Part shown: positions 44,011 through 53,689 of the stretch, in pieces
Layout: each line of letters starts with the position of its first letter
Numbering within the stretch: the first letter of the stretch is position 1
Assembly: GCA_015296075.1 (NCBI GenBank)
Contig: DVDV01000277.1
Location: 1 to 59,897, forward strand
DNA from: Leptolyngbyaceae cyanobacterium M33_DOE_097
GTDB lineage: Bacteria; Cyanobacteriota; Cyanobacteriia; Leptolyngbyales; Leptolyngbyaceae
Length of the DNA: 59,897 nt
Direction of reading: 5' to 3'
Position numbers and translations under genes: made by a program
Notes under the pieces: model-generated
What the model saw: only the letters and a program-made list of their open reading frames with translations
Told to the model about the DNA's origin: nothing
Database searches by the model: none

Positions 44011-45903
44011 ATGCAAAAGCGTCTCCAAGCCAAAACCCCAGCTCAGAGCCAGGTTGTACATGTAGATAGTTTGCGATCGCGCCCGATGGAAGAACCTGTC
44101 ACGCCGGATGTGGCACCTTCACCTGCAACCGAGTCCTCTGCAAAGGTGAAACATCACTTCGGAAATATTCCGGTACAGGCGCAGCTCACAATTGGCGCAC
44201 CGGATGATCAGTACGAGCAAGAAGCCGATCGCGTGGCTGACCAGGTGATGAGTACCCCCGCTGTGGCGGAACCAGTGCAACGTCAGGCTGAAGAAGACGA
44301 GTTGCAAATGAAGCCTCTGGCAAGCAGTATTACTCCTCTGGTGCAGCGCGAGGCTGCACCTGAAGAAGAGGACGAATTACAGGCTAAGCCGATTCAACGA
44401 GAAATGGATCCCGAAGCGGAGGAACCCATCCAAACCAAGCTGCTTCAGCGGGAGGCGATGCCAGAGGAAGAGGAAACGCTGCAAACAAAATCAACTGGGC
44501 GATCGCCTCAAGCAACGGATGGTACACCTGATTTAGAAACGCGTCTCAGCCAAAGCCAGGGCAGTGGGAGTCCTTTACCAAAAGATACGCAACAGTTTAT
44601 GGAGTCGCGTTTTGGCACTGACTTCAGCCACGTCAAAGTTCACACGGGCAGCGAAGCAGTGCAGATGAATCGGGAGATCGGTGCCCAGGCGTTTACCCAC
44701 GGCTCAAATGTCTACTTTGGGGCTGGTAAATTTGACCCCGGTTCTGCTTCTGGTAGACATCTACTAGCTCACGAACTAACTCACGTCGTTCAGCAAACGG
44801 GGCACATTAGCCCAAGGCGAACTCAAGAATCTTCCCAAAAAACGAATAAACAAGAATTAGGCCCAGCTCAAATTGCTAAGAATATTGCCCCATCGGATGT
44901 GCAAACCTCGACTAAAAAAATTCGCCGGGTAGCGACCCCCCTAATTCAGGCTTATCGAGAAAGGGTTTCTGTACCAAGCATGGGGACTGGAATTGATCCT
45001 TCAACCGTGCAAATTGATCACACCTATGGCTCAGTTTATTCTGTTCCAGATTCTGTTGGTATTCCATCTCCAGGTTATTTGGGATTTGAAGGTAGACGGA
45101 TTGAAAACTCCACACTGCCTGAAGGATCAACAGGTGGTCGAGTAGAATTCAACACGTTTGAAAGTGCGGATATTAATAATGCAATTTTTAACGACATTCA
45201 GTGGGGTTCTTGGCATGGTGCTGTGCCGTTTACTACCAACGGTGATCAAGTATCTTTTGGCAGCCCACTCATTGATTCTCAAACAGGTGGTTCTGGAGCC
45301 ACAATGTCTGTATCGGTTGGTAGTGGTGCAACTCCTAGCGGTGGATATGTAACATTTTCTCTTATGGTCGCTGCATCAGGTAGCCTGAGCATGGGTGGTG
45401 GCATTGGGGTTGGGCCGATTAGCGCGTCAGCACCCGTAACGGCAACAACCAATTTCTCAGGTGGCTTTATACGAAGCTTTACAGTTAATCTGCGGACAAC
45501 TCCACCTCAACCCATTGTTGGGCCTGATGTTACGTTCCGAGTTGGTTCTGCTCAGCTTGAAGATGGGCAAGAAGGAATTATTGCTCGTTGGTTTCAAACC
45601 CTTCCTGAATCTGCTCAAGATGCTGTTCGAAATGGTCGTCGAACAATATCTATTTCTGGCTACGCTTCGACAACAGGTCGGCGTGGAAGAAATAGAAATC
45701 TCTCTGAACAGCGTGCTCGTGTTGTTGAGCGTATTCTTCGAGGACATGCGGGGTCAAACGCCAGTCTAAATATCTTTTACTTTGGGGAAGATAACGCTAC
45801 AACCCCTGATGAGCGAGAAGATCCCCAGTGGAGACGTGCAACGGTTGTAGCCCAAGCGCCTAGCCGTACAGGGCCACAACTGCCTGGAGCTGCCGCTCCC
45901 TAA
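44011..45903 (+). CDS. DUF4157 (HExxH) protein with C-terminal OmpA-like domain
   Basis: The 630-residue protein lacks a signal peptide. After a disordered start comes a conserved QYEQEADRVADQVM motif (68-81), then four diverged copies of a Glu-rich repeat of the type QREAAPEEEDELQAKP (about 89-162). A DUF4157 domain follows (about 185-265) with FGTDFSHVKVHTG, GAQAFTHGSNVYFG and the zinc-peptidase-like HELTH (254-258). A Gly/Ser-rich beta region (about 320-500) precedes an OmpA-like domain (about 508-615; ISGYASTTG, NLSEQRARVVERIL). DUF4157 is known as a common component of extracellular contractile injection system cargo, where the HExxH part may release the payload. No injection-system structural gene is in the window. 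It could be cargo, a spike-associated protein or a peptidoglycan-binding surface protein. Confidence 0.82.
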   Translation: MQKRLQAKTPAQSQVVHVDSLRSRPMEEPVTPDVAPSPATESSAKVKHHFGNIPVQAQLTIGAPDDQYEQEADRVADQVMSTPAVAEPVQRQAEEDELQMKPLASSITPLVQREAAPEEEDELQAKPIQREMDPEAEEPIQTKLLQREAMPEEEETLQTKSTGRSPQATDGTPDLETRLSQSQGSGSPLPKDTQQFMESRFGTDFSHVKVHTGSEAVQMNREIGAQAFTHGSNVYFGAGKFDPGSASGRHLLAHELTHVVQQTGHISPRRTQESSQKTNKQELGPAQIAKNIAPSDVQTSTKKIRRVATPLIQAYRERVSVPSMGTGIDPSTVQIDHTYGSVYSVPDSVGIPSPGYLGFEGRRIENSTLPEGSTGGRVEFNTFESADINNAIFNDIQWGSWHGAVPFTTNGDQVSFGSPLIDSQTGGSGATMSVSVGSGATPSGGYVTFSLMVAASGSLSMGGGIGVGPISASAPVTATTNFSGGFIRSFTVNLRTTPPQPIVGPDVTFRVGSAQLEDGQEGIIARWFQTLPESAQDAVRNGRRTISISGYASTTGRRGRNRNLSEQRARVVERILRGHAGSNASLNIFYFGEDNATTPDEREDPQWRRATVVAQAPSRTGPQLPGAAAP

Positions 45904-46129
45904 TTGAATTTAGAGAACAAAAGACGAAAGCGATTTATAGTGCTACGTATAAAGTTTGGTACAAGAGAATGTGGGGGCTGTCCCCCCAGTCAGGGATTCC
46001 ACCTCTGCACCCCGTCCTCACTTTTTCCAGTACTGCTATATCATCTACACGCGATCGCCCAGCACCAATTTTCCCAGGTTGAAAAGCAAACGTTTCCCAT
46101 CTGAGTTGTGATGTCGGGTTGGTGAAGAC

Positions 46130-48835
46130 CTACTTCGACTCTAATGCCCAGGATCCATCCCATTCCTCGGCGGGTGGGTTGCTGAGCCAGTAGCTACACC
46201 GCTCGATGTGGAGCTTAGCAGACTTGTCATCCGGGTGGATGGTCTGCACAGTGGCAAACTCAGCCATCGCCATCGGGAAATTGCGATCGCGGTAATGGTG
46301 TAAGCCTTTGTGATAGTGTTCAATCACCCGTTCGACATCTTCGGGGAGAGGATCGGTTCTCAAACCGACCAATTCATAAACAGCAACGGGTTTGTTTTTG
46401 CCTTTGACCCTGATGTAGTCGAGTTCGCGCGCCCAAACGCGATCCGCACAGGGACGGTAGGTGTATTCGCTAATCACAATATCAGTACCGTACTGCTTAC
46501 TGGCACTTTCTAAGCGAGAGCCGAGGTTAACGCCATCACCAATCGCCGTGAACTCCATCCGCTTAGTGGAACCGATGTTGCCACTAATCACCGTATCAGA
46601 GTTGATGCCAATGCCAATCCGAATGGGTTTGTAGCGATCGCTATTCTGATGTCCATTCTGGTGTGTCCACTCATTATTAAATTCTTTCAAGCGTTCACGC
46701 ATCTTAATTGCCGTTTGCACCGCCATCCACTCATGGTCTTTGAGCGGCAGGGGTGAGCCAAACACCGCCATGATGGCATCACCGATATATTTATCGAGTG
46801 TGCCTTTGTATTGAAAGACGGCATCCACCATCTTCTCAAAGTAGTCGTTGAGCATCTTCACGACTTCTTCAGCGGTTAAGGTTTCAGTAATGGTAGTGTA
46901 ACTGCGAATATCAGAGAACAGCACCGAAACTTCTTTGCGATCGCCGCCCATTTTAGCCGCATCAGGGTTTTCGAGGAGCTGCCGTGCGACTTCTTCACTC
47001 ATGTAACGGGACATCGTGAGCTTCAGTCGTTTTTCATCACTGATGTCTTCCATCACAACTAGCGCGCCCGATATTTTGGTCTTATCGTTTGCATCTGCAA
47101 TGCGGTTAATTGATAAATTAATGCTACGTTCTTCTGCATCGTCGGCGCATTCTAACGTTTGGTCAGGATAATATTCCTCAGTGTTAACGCTAATCAGTGC
47201 TTCATTAAACCATTTGCAAAAATCAGCCTTTTTGATTTTGAGTAGCTCTTGAACGTTGTGCCCCTCTAAAGCTGTGGTTTCAGGCAATCCCAAAATCTCT
47301 TTGGCGCTCTCATTTGCAGAGATAATATTGCCTTCGCGATCCGTTGAAATCACCCCATTCGTGAGCGATCGCAAAATATCCCGTTGCATTTGTTCTTGTT
47401 GCTTCACTGTTTCGAACAACTTGGCATTTTGCAGCGCCACACCCGCCTGAATGTTGAAAGTCTCCATGAACTCTTGATCGGTGCGGTTAAAGCTGGCCTT
47501 CCAGCATTCAGGTGCATTGGGGTAATCGGCTGGGTCGTAGGGCGGATGGTCGCCTTGCTTGATCTTGTTGACGAGTTGGGTGACACCGATCAGCACGCCG
47601 TCGCCATTGAATACGGGCATACAGAGCATACTGCACGTCCGGTAGTTGGTTTTTTGATCGGTTTCTTTAGAGGTTTGCGAATTGGGATGGTCGTAAAGGT
47701 CAAATGGAATCAGTAGCGGTTCCCCCGTTGTGGCGACCTGTCCGGCGAAGCCTGCATCCTTGGGAATACGAAACTCAGTGAGCTTGCCATTAATTGGAAA
47801 CTTCGTCCATAGCTGGTTCTTTTCTTCGTCGATTAGCCAGAGCGTGCTGCGATCGGCATTCATCAGCTGCTTCGCCTCGTCCATCACCTTCTTAAGCGTG
47901 TCTTCGAGGTCAAGGCTGCTCTTACTCAGCGATTGGGTGGCTTGAATCAGCGCATTGGCGGCTCGTTGCCTTTGAGTTGCGACATAGAACGATCGCGAGG
48001 ATTGCAAAATCAGCCGAATCGAAGGCGCAAAGTCTTCAAAAACTTTTTCGTCCTGAACGGTGAATCCGGCCTGGTCAATTTTCTCGTCGAGTGGCGCGTT
48101 GAGCGCGTGGCTTGACTTTAACTTGTTAATCAACTGCACGACCGCGACGAGGTTCTTCTCCTCATCTTCGAGCGGCATAGTCAGCATCGTGTAGGTGCGG
48201 TAGTTATTCTTTTTGTCAATCTGTTGCGCCGCTGCCGATCGCGGGTCGTCATAAAAATCGTAGGGAATATTAACAACCCGACGGGAGACAGCAACTTCTC
48301 CCACAATGCCCTTATCAGCTGGGATGCGAAGTTCAACGCTGCGCCCCCCCTCACCCTGAGCGATAGTCGTATACAGTTCTTCCTTTTCAGGATCCAACAG
48401 CCAGATTGTGGTGCGATCTGCGTTGAGTAGCTCACCCGTCTTAACGGTGATTGAGTTGAGCATCTCTTCTAAGATCGTCTCAAACCCCTGCATGTCGAGC
48501 ATGGAGAGTGTTTGATTGACGATTCTGAGTTTTTGCTCAACGTCAGTCACAACCTCCTTAAATTTTTCTTGGGTCAGGGGGGCTAAAAAGGTTGCAAAAT
48601 TTCCACTTTTAGTGACAAGTGCCCCACTCTGGTTGCCAATTACGTCGTGTTGTGGATTGGACGCAACGGAGGATAAGTCTTTATCTCCGGCGACGGGAGA
48701 GAGATCGACTTCAGCAATAACATCCACCGCGATCGCATCCACCATAATTGTCTGCTCCATCGTCTCGCGGTGTGTCGCGACATCTATCACGTCGTTTGAC
48801 TCAGGCTCGGGCAGATGCTGCGTTGTTGTACTCAT
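46130..48835 (-). CDS. GAF-GAF-PAS adenylate cyclase (CyaB-like)
   Basis: The 901-residue protein has an acidic N-terminal 90 residues, GAF-A (about 105-275), GAF-B (about 290-485), a PAS domain (about 500-610), a class III cyclase domain (about 640-820) and a helical tail. GAF-A ends with the NKFDE-type signature (INK ... FTVQDE), which marks cyclic-nucleotide-binding GAF domains; GAF-B has NK ... FNRTDQ. The cyclase core shows SVLFSDIRSYTT (metal Asp), TLDKYIGDAIMAVFG with the adenine-specifying Lys, and FTAIGDGVNLGSRLE. The layout matches Anabaena CyaB1/CyaB2, in which cAMP binding to a GAF domain stimulates activity. It is therefore predicted to make cAMP with positive feedback. It is a single gene with a long upstream spacer. 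Confidence 0.93.
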   Translation of the reverse strand: MSTTTQHLPEPESNDVIDVATHRETMEQTIMVDAIAVDVIAEVDLSPVAGDKDLSSVASNPQHDVIGNQSGALVTKSGNFATFLAPLTQEKFKEVVTDVEQKLRIVNQTLSMLDMQGFETILEEMLNSITVKTGELLNADRTTIWLLDPEKEELYTTIAQGEGGRSVELRIPADKGIVGEVAVSRRVVNIPYDFYDDPRSAAAQQIDKKNNYRTYTMLTMPLEDEEKNLVAVVQLINKLKSSHALNAPLDEKIDQAGFTVQDEKVFEDFAPSIRLILQSSRSFYVATQRQRAANALIQATQSLSKSSLDLEDTLKKVMDEAKQLMNADRSTLWLIDEEKNQLWTKFPINGKLTEFRIPKDAGFAGQVATTGEPLLIPFDLYDHPNSQTSKETDQKTNYRTCSMLCMPVFNGDGVLIGVTQLVNKIKQGDHPPYDPADYPNAPECWKASFNRTDQEFMETFNIQAGVALQNAKLFETVKQQEQMQRDILRSLTNGVISTDREGNIISANESAKEILGLPETTALEGHNVQELLKIKKADFCKWFNEALISVNTEEYYPDQTLECADDAEERSINLSINRIADANDKTKISGALVVMEDISDEKRLKLTMSRYMSEEVARQLLENPDAAKMGGDRKEVSVLFSDIRSYTTITETLTAEEVVKMLNDYFEKMVDAVFQYKGTLDKYIGDAIMAVFGSPLPLKDHEWMAVQTAIKMRERLKEFNNEWTHQNGHQNSDRYKPIRIGIGINSDTVISGNIGSTKRMEFTAIGDGVNLGSRLESASKQYGTDIVISEYTYRPCADRVWARELDYIRVKGKNKPVAVYELVGLRTDPLPEDVERVIEHYHKGLHHYRDRNFPMAMAEFATVQTIHPDDKSAKLHIERCSYWLSNPPAEEWDGSWALESK

Positions 48836-49243
48836 GACTCAAAATCGGCGTTAAAGAACTAAACAATAGCAAATTAATTAAATGTTTTTGGCTTCGATAC
48901 ATTTGATTGTGTCATTCCGTGGTGCTTTTAGGTGTACTAACGCTTACGGTTACGGCAATAGCCTTGGCAAGATGTTGTCAGAATGCCCAAATTCAACGCA
49001 ATAAGCAGAATCTTGCAGATAATAATTTTTGCGTTCCTGTTCCACCTATAGGGTAAGGCAACACGGGGGAAGAACTGTAAATTCTTGCAGGAGAGATTCA
49101 GAAAAATTTAGCAGTAGATTTTGCCTGTCATATCAAGTAAATCTTTGCTAACGCACAGAATTAATCGCCTAGAGCCGCTCATGCTCTAAAAACGATGGAT
49201 TAGCCCAGAAATGATGAGATTAAGCCGTGTGAAAGCCTCAAAA
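48836..49243. other. Spacer between recN and the adenylate cyclase gene
   Basis: About 400 bases downstream of recN and upstream of the cyclase gene, AT-rich at 48840-48900 and 49080-49140. It presumably holds the cyclase promoter. A CRP-like site (TGTGA-N6-TCACA) was looked for and not found. No ORF is called. Confidence 0.4.
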
Positions 49244-51049
49244 TTAAGAGGACTGACGGCTAGAGCGCGATTTTGACGTAGCTGAGCGACCTTTCTTAGC
49301 AACGGGGGGATCGACTGGCTTCGTTTGATTAACGGATTTTTCTTCGCGCAAGGTTGCGGCCTGACTTAACAGCGCATCGGCAAAGGCGATCGCCTCCTGG
49401 TCAGTTTTACCCCCGGCCAGTTGGGCTAACTCTTCTCGGCGTTTATCGCGATCAAGGGGCACGATGCGAACCACTGTCCGGACTTGATCCCCGTTGCTGG
49501 TGGCCTCAATTTGGTGCTTGCTGACGTGGAAATGGGTATCAGCCGTTGCCGCCACGATCGCCTGGTGTGTTACACACAAAACCTGGTGGTGACGGCTTAA
49601 CTGGTAAAGTTTCTCAGCGATCGCCTGGGTCACACGCCCAGAAACGCCCACGTCAATTTCGTCAAAGATCAGGGTGCCAACCGAGTCAATTTGAGAGAAA
49701 CTGGCTTGCAGTGCCAGCAAAAACCGACTCATTTCACCCCCAGAGGCGATCTCTGTGAGCGGTTGCAATGGTTCGCCAGGGTTAGGACTAAACAAAAATC
49801 TCACCTGATCGGCCCCTGTAGCAGAGGGGTTAGCTGGCTGAATTTGAACCTGAAACTGTACTTTTTCCATCGCGAGCGGTTTTAGCTCTCCGACTAAGCG
49901 TTGCTCTAAGTCGTCAGCCGCGGCACGCCGTAACTTCGTGAGTTGCTGACAGAGTTTTGTCAGGTGGGCCAATTTGACTTTTTGAGTTTCTTCTAAGTCA
50001 GCGAGGGACTGTCCACCCCCCGTGAGTTCTTCCATCTCGGCAGAGAGCCGATGATAAAGGGCGATCGCCTCGGTCAGGGTGGGGCCATATTTACGGCAGA
50101 CCTGTTTGAGTTCCCCAATCCGCTCTTGCACCTCCTGCAACCGTTGGGGGTCGGCCTCAATCGTGTCGCCATAGACAGAGATTTCGCGTCCGGCCTCTTG
50201 CACCTGAGCCAGGGCATTGCTCACCAGTTCTAAAATCGGGTTTACCTGGGAGTCATACTCCACCATGTCTTGTAGGGTTTGCTCTGCTTTGCCCAGCAGG
50301 TCAGCGCAAGCCTCGCCATTTTCGTTTTCGTAGAGTAACTGGTAGACAACGTAGCTTTGTTGTTGCAAATCAACGCTGTGGGTCAACCGCTTCCGTTCTT
50401 GTTCGAGTTGCTCTAACTCGTCAGGATCAACTAAGTTCGCGGCTTTTAACTCCTGAAGCTGAAACTCAAACAGATCAAGTTGTTGCAACCGTTCTTTTTC
50501 TGATTTGCGGCGCTTTTCGAGTGCCTGGGTTGCCTGCTGATATTCAGCAAAGGCAGCGGCGACGAGTTCCCGGCAGGCTAAGAGGCGATCGCCCCCGTAA
50601 CTATCGAGCCACTCGCGTTGCAAAGGGGGATGCCCAAGCTGTACCGTCTGTCCCTGAGCGGTAATTTCGACCAGGCGATCGCGCAGTTGCTCAAGCTGTT
50701 GTTTGTTGACGACAACCCCGTTAATGCGGGAGCGCGAACGGCTACTCTGGCCAACGCTAATTTCGCGGCTACAGGTAAAGCTGAGGTTTTCTCCCAAGGC
50801 GATCGACTGCGACTCAAACCAGGAGGTTAACTCTGGCTCCAGCTTAAAGGTAGCCTCAATCAAGGCTTTGTCAGTTCCAGTCCGAACGACGCGACTGTTG
50901 ACCTTGCCGCCTAATGCTGCGTCGATCGCATCCAAAATAATCGATTTGCCTGCTCCTGTTTCGCCTGTGAGAATGGTCAAACCCTCGGCGAGTTCTAGTT
51001 CAAGACGATCAATCAGGGCAAAGTTTTCAATTCTCAGCGAGAGCAGCAT
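49244..51049 (-). CDS. recN: DNA repair protein RecN
   Basis: RecN is an SMC-like ATPase that acts at double-strand breaks. The 601-residue protein has MLLSLRIENFALIDRLEL, Walker A GETGAGKSIILDAIDAALG, two coiled-coil arms (about 155-370) with the hinge between, the ABC signature region EIASGGEMSRFLLALQ and Walker B LIFDEIDVGVSG, then VLCVTHQAIVAATAD. The last 45 residues are a basic Lys/Ser-rich tail not seen in E. coli RecN. No LexA box is recognisable upstream. Confidence 0.96.
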   Translation of the reverse strand: MLLSLRIENFALIDRLELELAEGLTILTGETGAGKSIILDAIDAALGGKVNSRVVRTGTDKALIEATFKLEPELTSWFESQSIALGENLSFTCSREISVGQSSRSRSRINGVVVNKQQLEQLRDRLVEITAQGQTVQLGHPPLQREWLDSYGGDRLLACRELVAAAFAEYQQATQALEKRRKSEKERLQQLDLFEFQLQELKAANLVDPDELEQLEQERKRLTHSVDLQQQSYVVYQLLYENENGEACADLLGKAEQTLQDMVEYDSQVNPILELVSNALAQVQEAGREISVYGDTIEADPQRLQEVQERIGELKQVCRKYGPTLTEAIALYHRLSAEMEELTGGGQSLADLEETQKVKLAHLTKLCQQLTKLRRAAADDLEQRLVGELKPLAMEKVQFQVQIQPANPSATGADQVRFLFSPNPGEPLQPLTEIASGGEMSRFLLALQASFSQIDSVGTLIFDEIDVGVSGRVTQAIAEKLYQLSRHHQVLCVTHQAIVAATADTHFHVSKHQIEATSNGDQVRTVVRIVPLDRDKRREELAQLAGGKTDQEAIAFADALLSQAATLREEKSVNQTKPVDPPVAKKGRSATSKSRSSRQSS

Positions 51050-51643
51050 GGAGATTAGGCGTTAACAAATGAAAATCATGACCAATGATAAGAAGAACTT
51101 GCTAAAACAGTTCACTTGATTGAGTCGGATTGCTTTAAGAATAACTAGATCGGTACAAATGATCTATTTCTTGCGCTACACATCCTATCAAATCGTAACT
51201 GGCGATCAACCAATTCGGAATGTTTGTCGGGCGATCGCGGCTGGCATTTTTAACAAATTAGAGCAAGGTCAATAAAAGTGTAGGCTGTTTGCCCATTATC
51301 GCGAACTTCAGGGAGAGTGACCCAATCGATCAGGAATGGGAGGTATCTAATTGCGTGTCAACCCCGTTTTGCAAAGAAAAGTAGGGAGAACCTGCCTTTT
51401 GCAATCGGCAATGCAGACCTGCGAGGTGGCTTAATTAAAGCTAATTTGAAAGGGTAACGGGGATAACCACCACCAGGTATAGTGGCGCACAATCGACAGT
51501 CTTTGATTGTGTAATTGGTCAAACCCTTGCAATTACTTTGCTTGATTCTGCCGAATGGGGTCGATTTACTTACCTAAATGACTAGATTCGTCAGACGACT
51601 GATTGTTACAATCATTTACAGTTCACGTTGAGCCAATTCTAAA
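51050..51643. promoter_or_regulatory. Long divergent spacer between recN and the ABC1/UbiB gene
   Basis: Nearly 600 bases between divergent starts. The region is unremarkable in composition, with an AT-rich tract near 51530-51640. I looked for an SOS box, small-RNA-like hairpins with T tracts and short ORFs and saw none I could support. Confidence 0.4.
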
Positions 51644-53689
51644 ATGAATCTTCCTACCACTTCTTCAGCAACAGTGTCGGCTCACTCTGGTCGGGTGGCA
51701 ACACCAGAGCGCCCGGCATTGCCAGGTTCAGACGCAATCGTGCCTGTTGTGCTAGAAGACAAAGAAGCGTTAGGAAAACCTGATAGCGCTCGCTACGCTC
51801 CAACTGCGCCTGATGAGGCGTTACGTTACAATCCTGAAGCGATCGCGGCTTATTACCGCAAGCGACCTCTGAGAGTGTGGAGCCGCACGTTACAAATTTT
51901 CTTTCCCCTATTTGCTTTTGCCCTTGATATTTGGCGCAACCGCAATCCTAGAAATATTGATCAAGTTCAGTTGCGGCAGGCGGTGCGACTGCGAGAGATG
52001 TTAACCCGCTTGGGACCCGCTTTTATTAAGGTGGGGCAGGCGCTTTCAACCCGGCCTGACCTGGTGCCGCCTCTTTTCTTGGAAGAGTTGACGAAGCTGC
52101 AAGACCAGCTACCACCGTTTGATAACGAAACGGCATTTCGCTTTATCCAAGAAGAGTTGGGCAGCCACCCTGATGATATTTATGCCGAGTTGAGTGAACA
52201 CCCGATCGCGGCGGCTTCGCTGGGTCAGGTTTACAAAGGACGGCTGAAGACGGGCGAAGAAGTGGCGGTTAAGGTGCAGCGTCCGGGTTTGGCTCAGAGT
52301 ATTGCCCTGGATACCTATATTTTGAGAGGGTTGGCGGCGCTAGCGATGCGCAGCATTACCCGCATTCGCAGTGACCTGATCGGCATCATGGATGAGTTTG
52401 CCAGCCGCATCTTTGAGGAAATGGACTATTCCCAAGAAGGGCGCAATGCCGAGCGGTTTGCTCAACTCTATGGCAACTTGCAAGATATCTATGTTCCCCG
52501 CATCTATTGGGAGTACACAGGCCGACGAGTCTTGACGATGGAGTGGATCAACGGCACCAAGTTGACCAAACCAGAAGCGATCCGAGCGCAGGGCGTTGAA
52601 GCCACTTACCTGATTGAAGTGGGGGTACAGTGTTCGCTGCGCCAGCTGTTAGAACATGGCTTCTTTCATGCGGATCCTCACCCTGGCAACTTGCTGGCCA
52701 CACCGGATGGGAAGCTGGCTTACCTTGACTTTGGCATGATGAGTGAGGTGGGTGTGCCACAGCGCTATGGCTTGATTGAGGCGATCGTTCACTTGGTGAA
52801 CCGTGACTTTGAAGGGTTAGCGCAAGATTACGTCAACCTGGAGTTTCTGACCCCCGACACCGATTTAACCCCGATTATTCCTGCTTTTGCAGAGGTGTTT
52901 AATGATGCGCTGGGGGCTTCGGTGGCGGAAATTAACATGAAGAGCATCACCGATAAGTTATCGGCGCTGATGTACGAGTATCCGTTCCGGGTGCCTGCCT
53001 ACTATGCGCTGATCATTCGATCGCTGGTCACCCTGGAGGGGATTGCGATTAACGTGGATCCTAACTTTAAGGTGTTGAGTAAGGCTTATCCGTATGTGGC
53101 GAAGCGGTTGTTGACTGACCCGGCACCCCAGTTGCGGTCTTCTCTGCGCGACTTGCTGTTTAAGGATGGCAACTTCCGCTGGAACCGCTTGGAGAATTTG
53201 CTGCGCAATGCGCGTAACAACTCGGATTACGATTTAAGTCAGGCGATCGACCAGGCGTTAGACTACCTCTTCTCAGAGCGGGGTGAGTTTATTCGCAAAC
53301 ACCTGGTCGAGGAAATCGTCAAAGGGGTTGATTCGCTCGGTAGCAATGCGGTGAATGGTATTCGTTATACGGTGTCGGAGTGGTTTGGCCTGACCGTTCA
53401 GCGTGAGCAACCTGCTGCCGTTGATAGCCAAAAAAACTTAGAGCACCTACAACGCATTTGGGGCATTTTGCAAGATACCCCCGGCTTTGATGCCACTCGC
53501 TTAGTGCCGCTGATTCCCAAGTTAATGTTTAAGCCAGAAGCTCATGTGATGGGCCAACAGATTGCTCAGGGCTTGGCTCAACGGGCTGTAGCTCGTTTCA
53601 TTCGTGAGTTTTTGCTGGCTGATTCTGAGTCTTCGACAGTGTTGCCGACCAATGGCAGCCAACCGCGATCGCTGCCGAGTCGATATTAG
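51644..53689 (+). CDS. ABC1/AarF/UbiB-family atypical kinase
   Basis: The 681-residue protein has the UbiB/ADCK signature motifs. These are KxGQ in LGPAFIKVGQALSTRPDLVP, the Ala-rich nucleotide loop AAASLGQVYKGRL, VAVKVQRPG, and FHADPHPGNLL with YLDFGMM as the metal-binding region. An 80-residue N-terminal part and a long helical C-terminus with amphipathic segments (about 470-640) complete it. ABC1 family proteins support quinone, tocopherol or lipid metabolism; cyanobacterial and plastid members are associated with thylakoid plastoglobule-like functions. Several paralogues usually exist, so the exact role is open. Its stop overlaps that of the convergent DUF6636 gene. Confidence 0.93.
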   Translation: MNLPTTSSATVSAHSGRVATPERPALPGSDAIVPVVLEDKEALGKPDSARYAPTAPDEALRYNPEAIAAYYRKRPLRVWSRTLQIFFPLFAFALDIWRNRNPRNIDQVQLRQAVRLREMLTRLGPAFIKVGQALSTRPDLVPPLFLEELTKLQDQLPPFDNETAFRFIQEELGSHPDDIYAELSEHPIAAASLGQVYKGRLKTGEEVAVKVQRPGLAQSIALDTYILRGLAALAMRSITRIRSDLIGIMDEFASRIFEEMDYSQEGRNAERFAQLYGNLQDIYVPRIYWEYTGRRVLTMEWINGTKLTKPEAIRAQGVEATYLIEVGVQCSLRQLLEHGFFHADPHPGNLLATPDGKLAYLDFGMMSEVGVPQRYGLIEAIVHLVNRDFEGLAQDYVNLEFLTPDTDLTPIIPAFAEVFNDALGASVAEINMKSITDKLSALMYEYPFRVPAYYALIIRSLVTLEGIAINVDPNFKVLSKAYPYVAKRLLTDPAPQLRSSLRDLLFKDGNFRWNRLENLLRNARNNSDYDLSQAIDQALDYLFSERGEFIRKHLVEEIVKGVDSLGSNAVNGIRYTVSEWFGLTVQREQPAAVDSQKNLEHLQRIWGILQDTPGFDATRLVPLIPKLMFKPEAHVMGQQIAQGLAQRAVARFIREFLLADSESSTVLPTNGSQPRSLPSRY

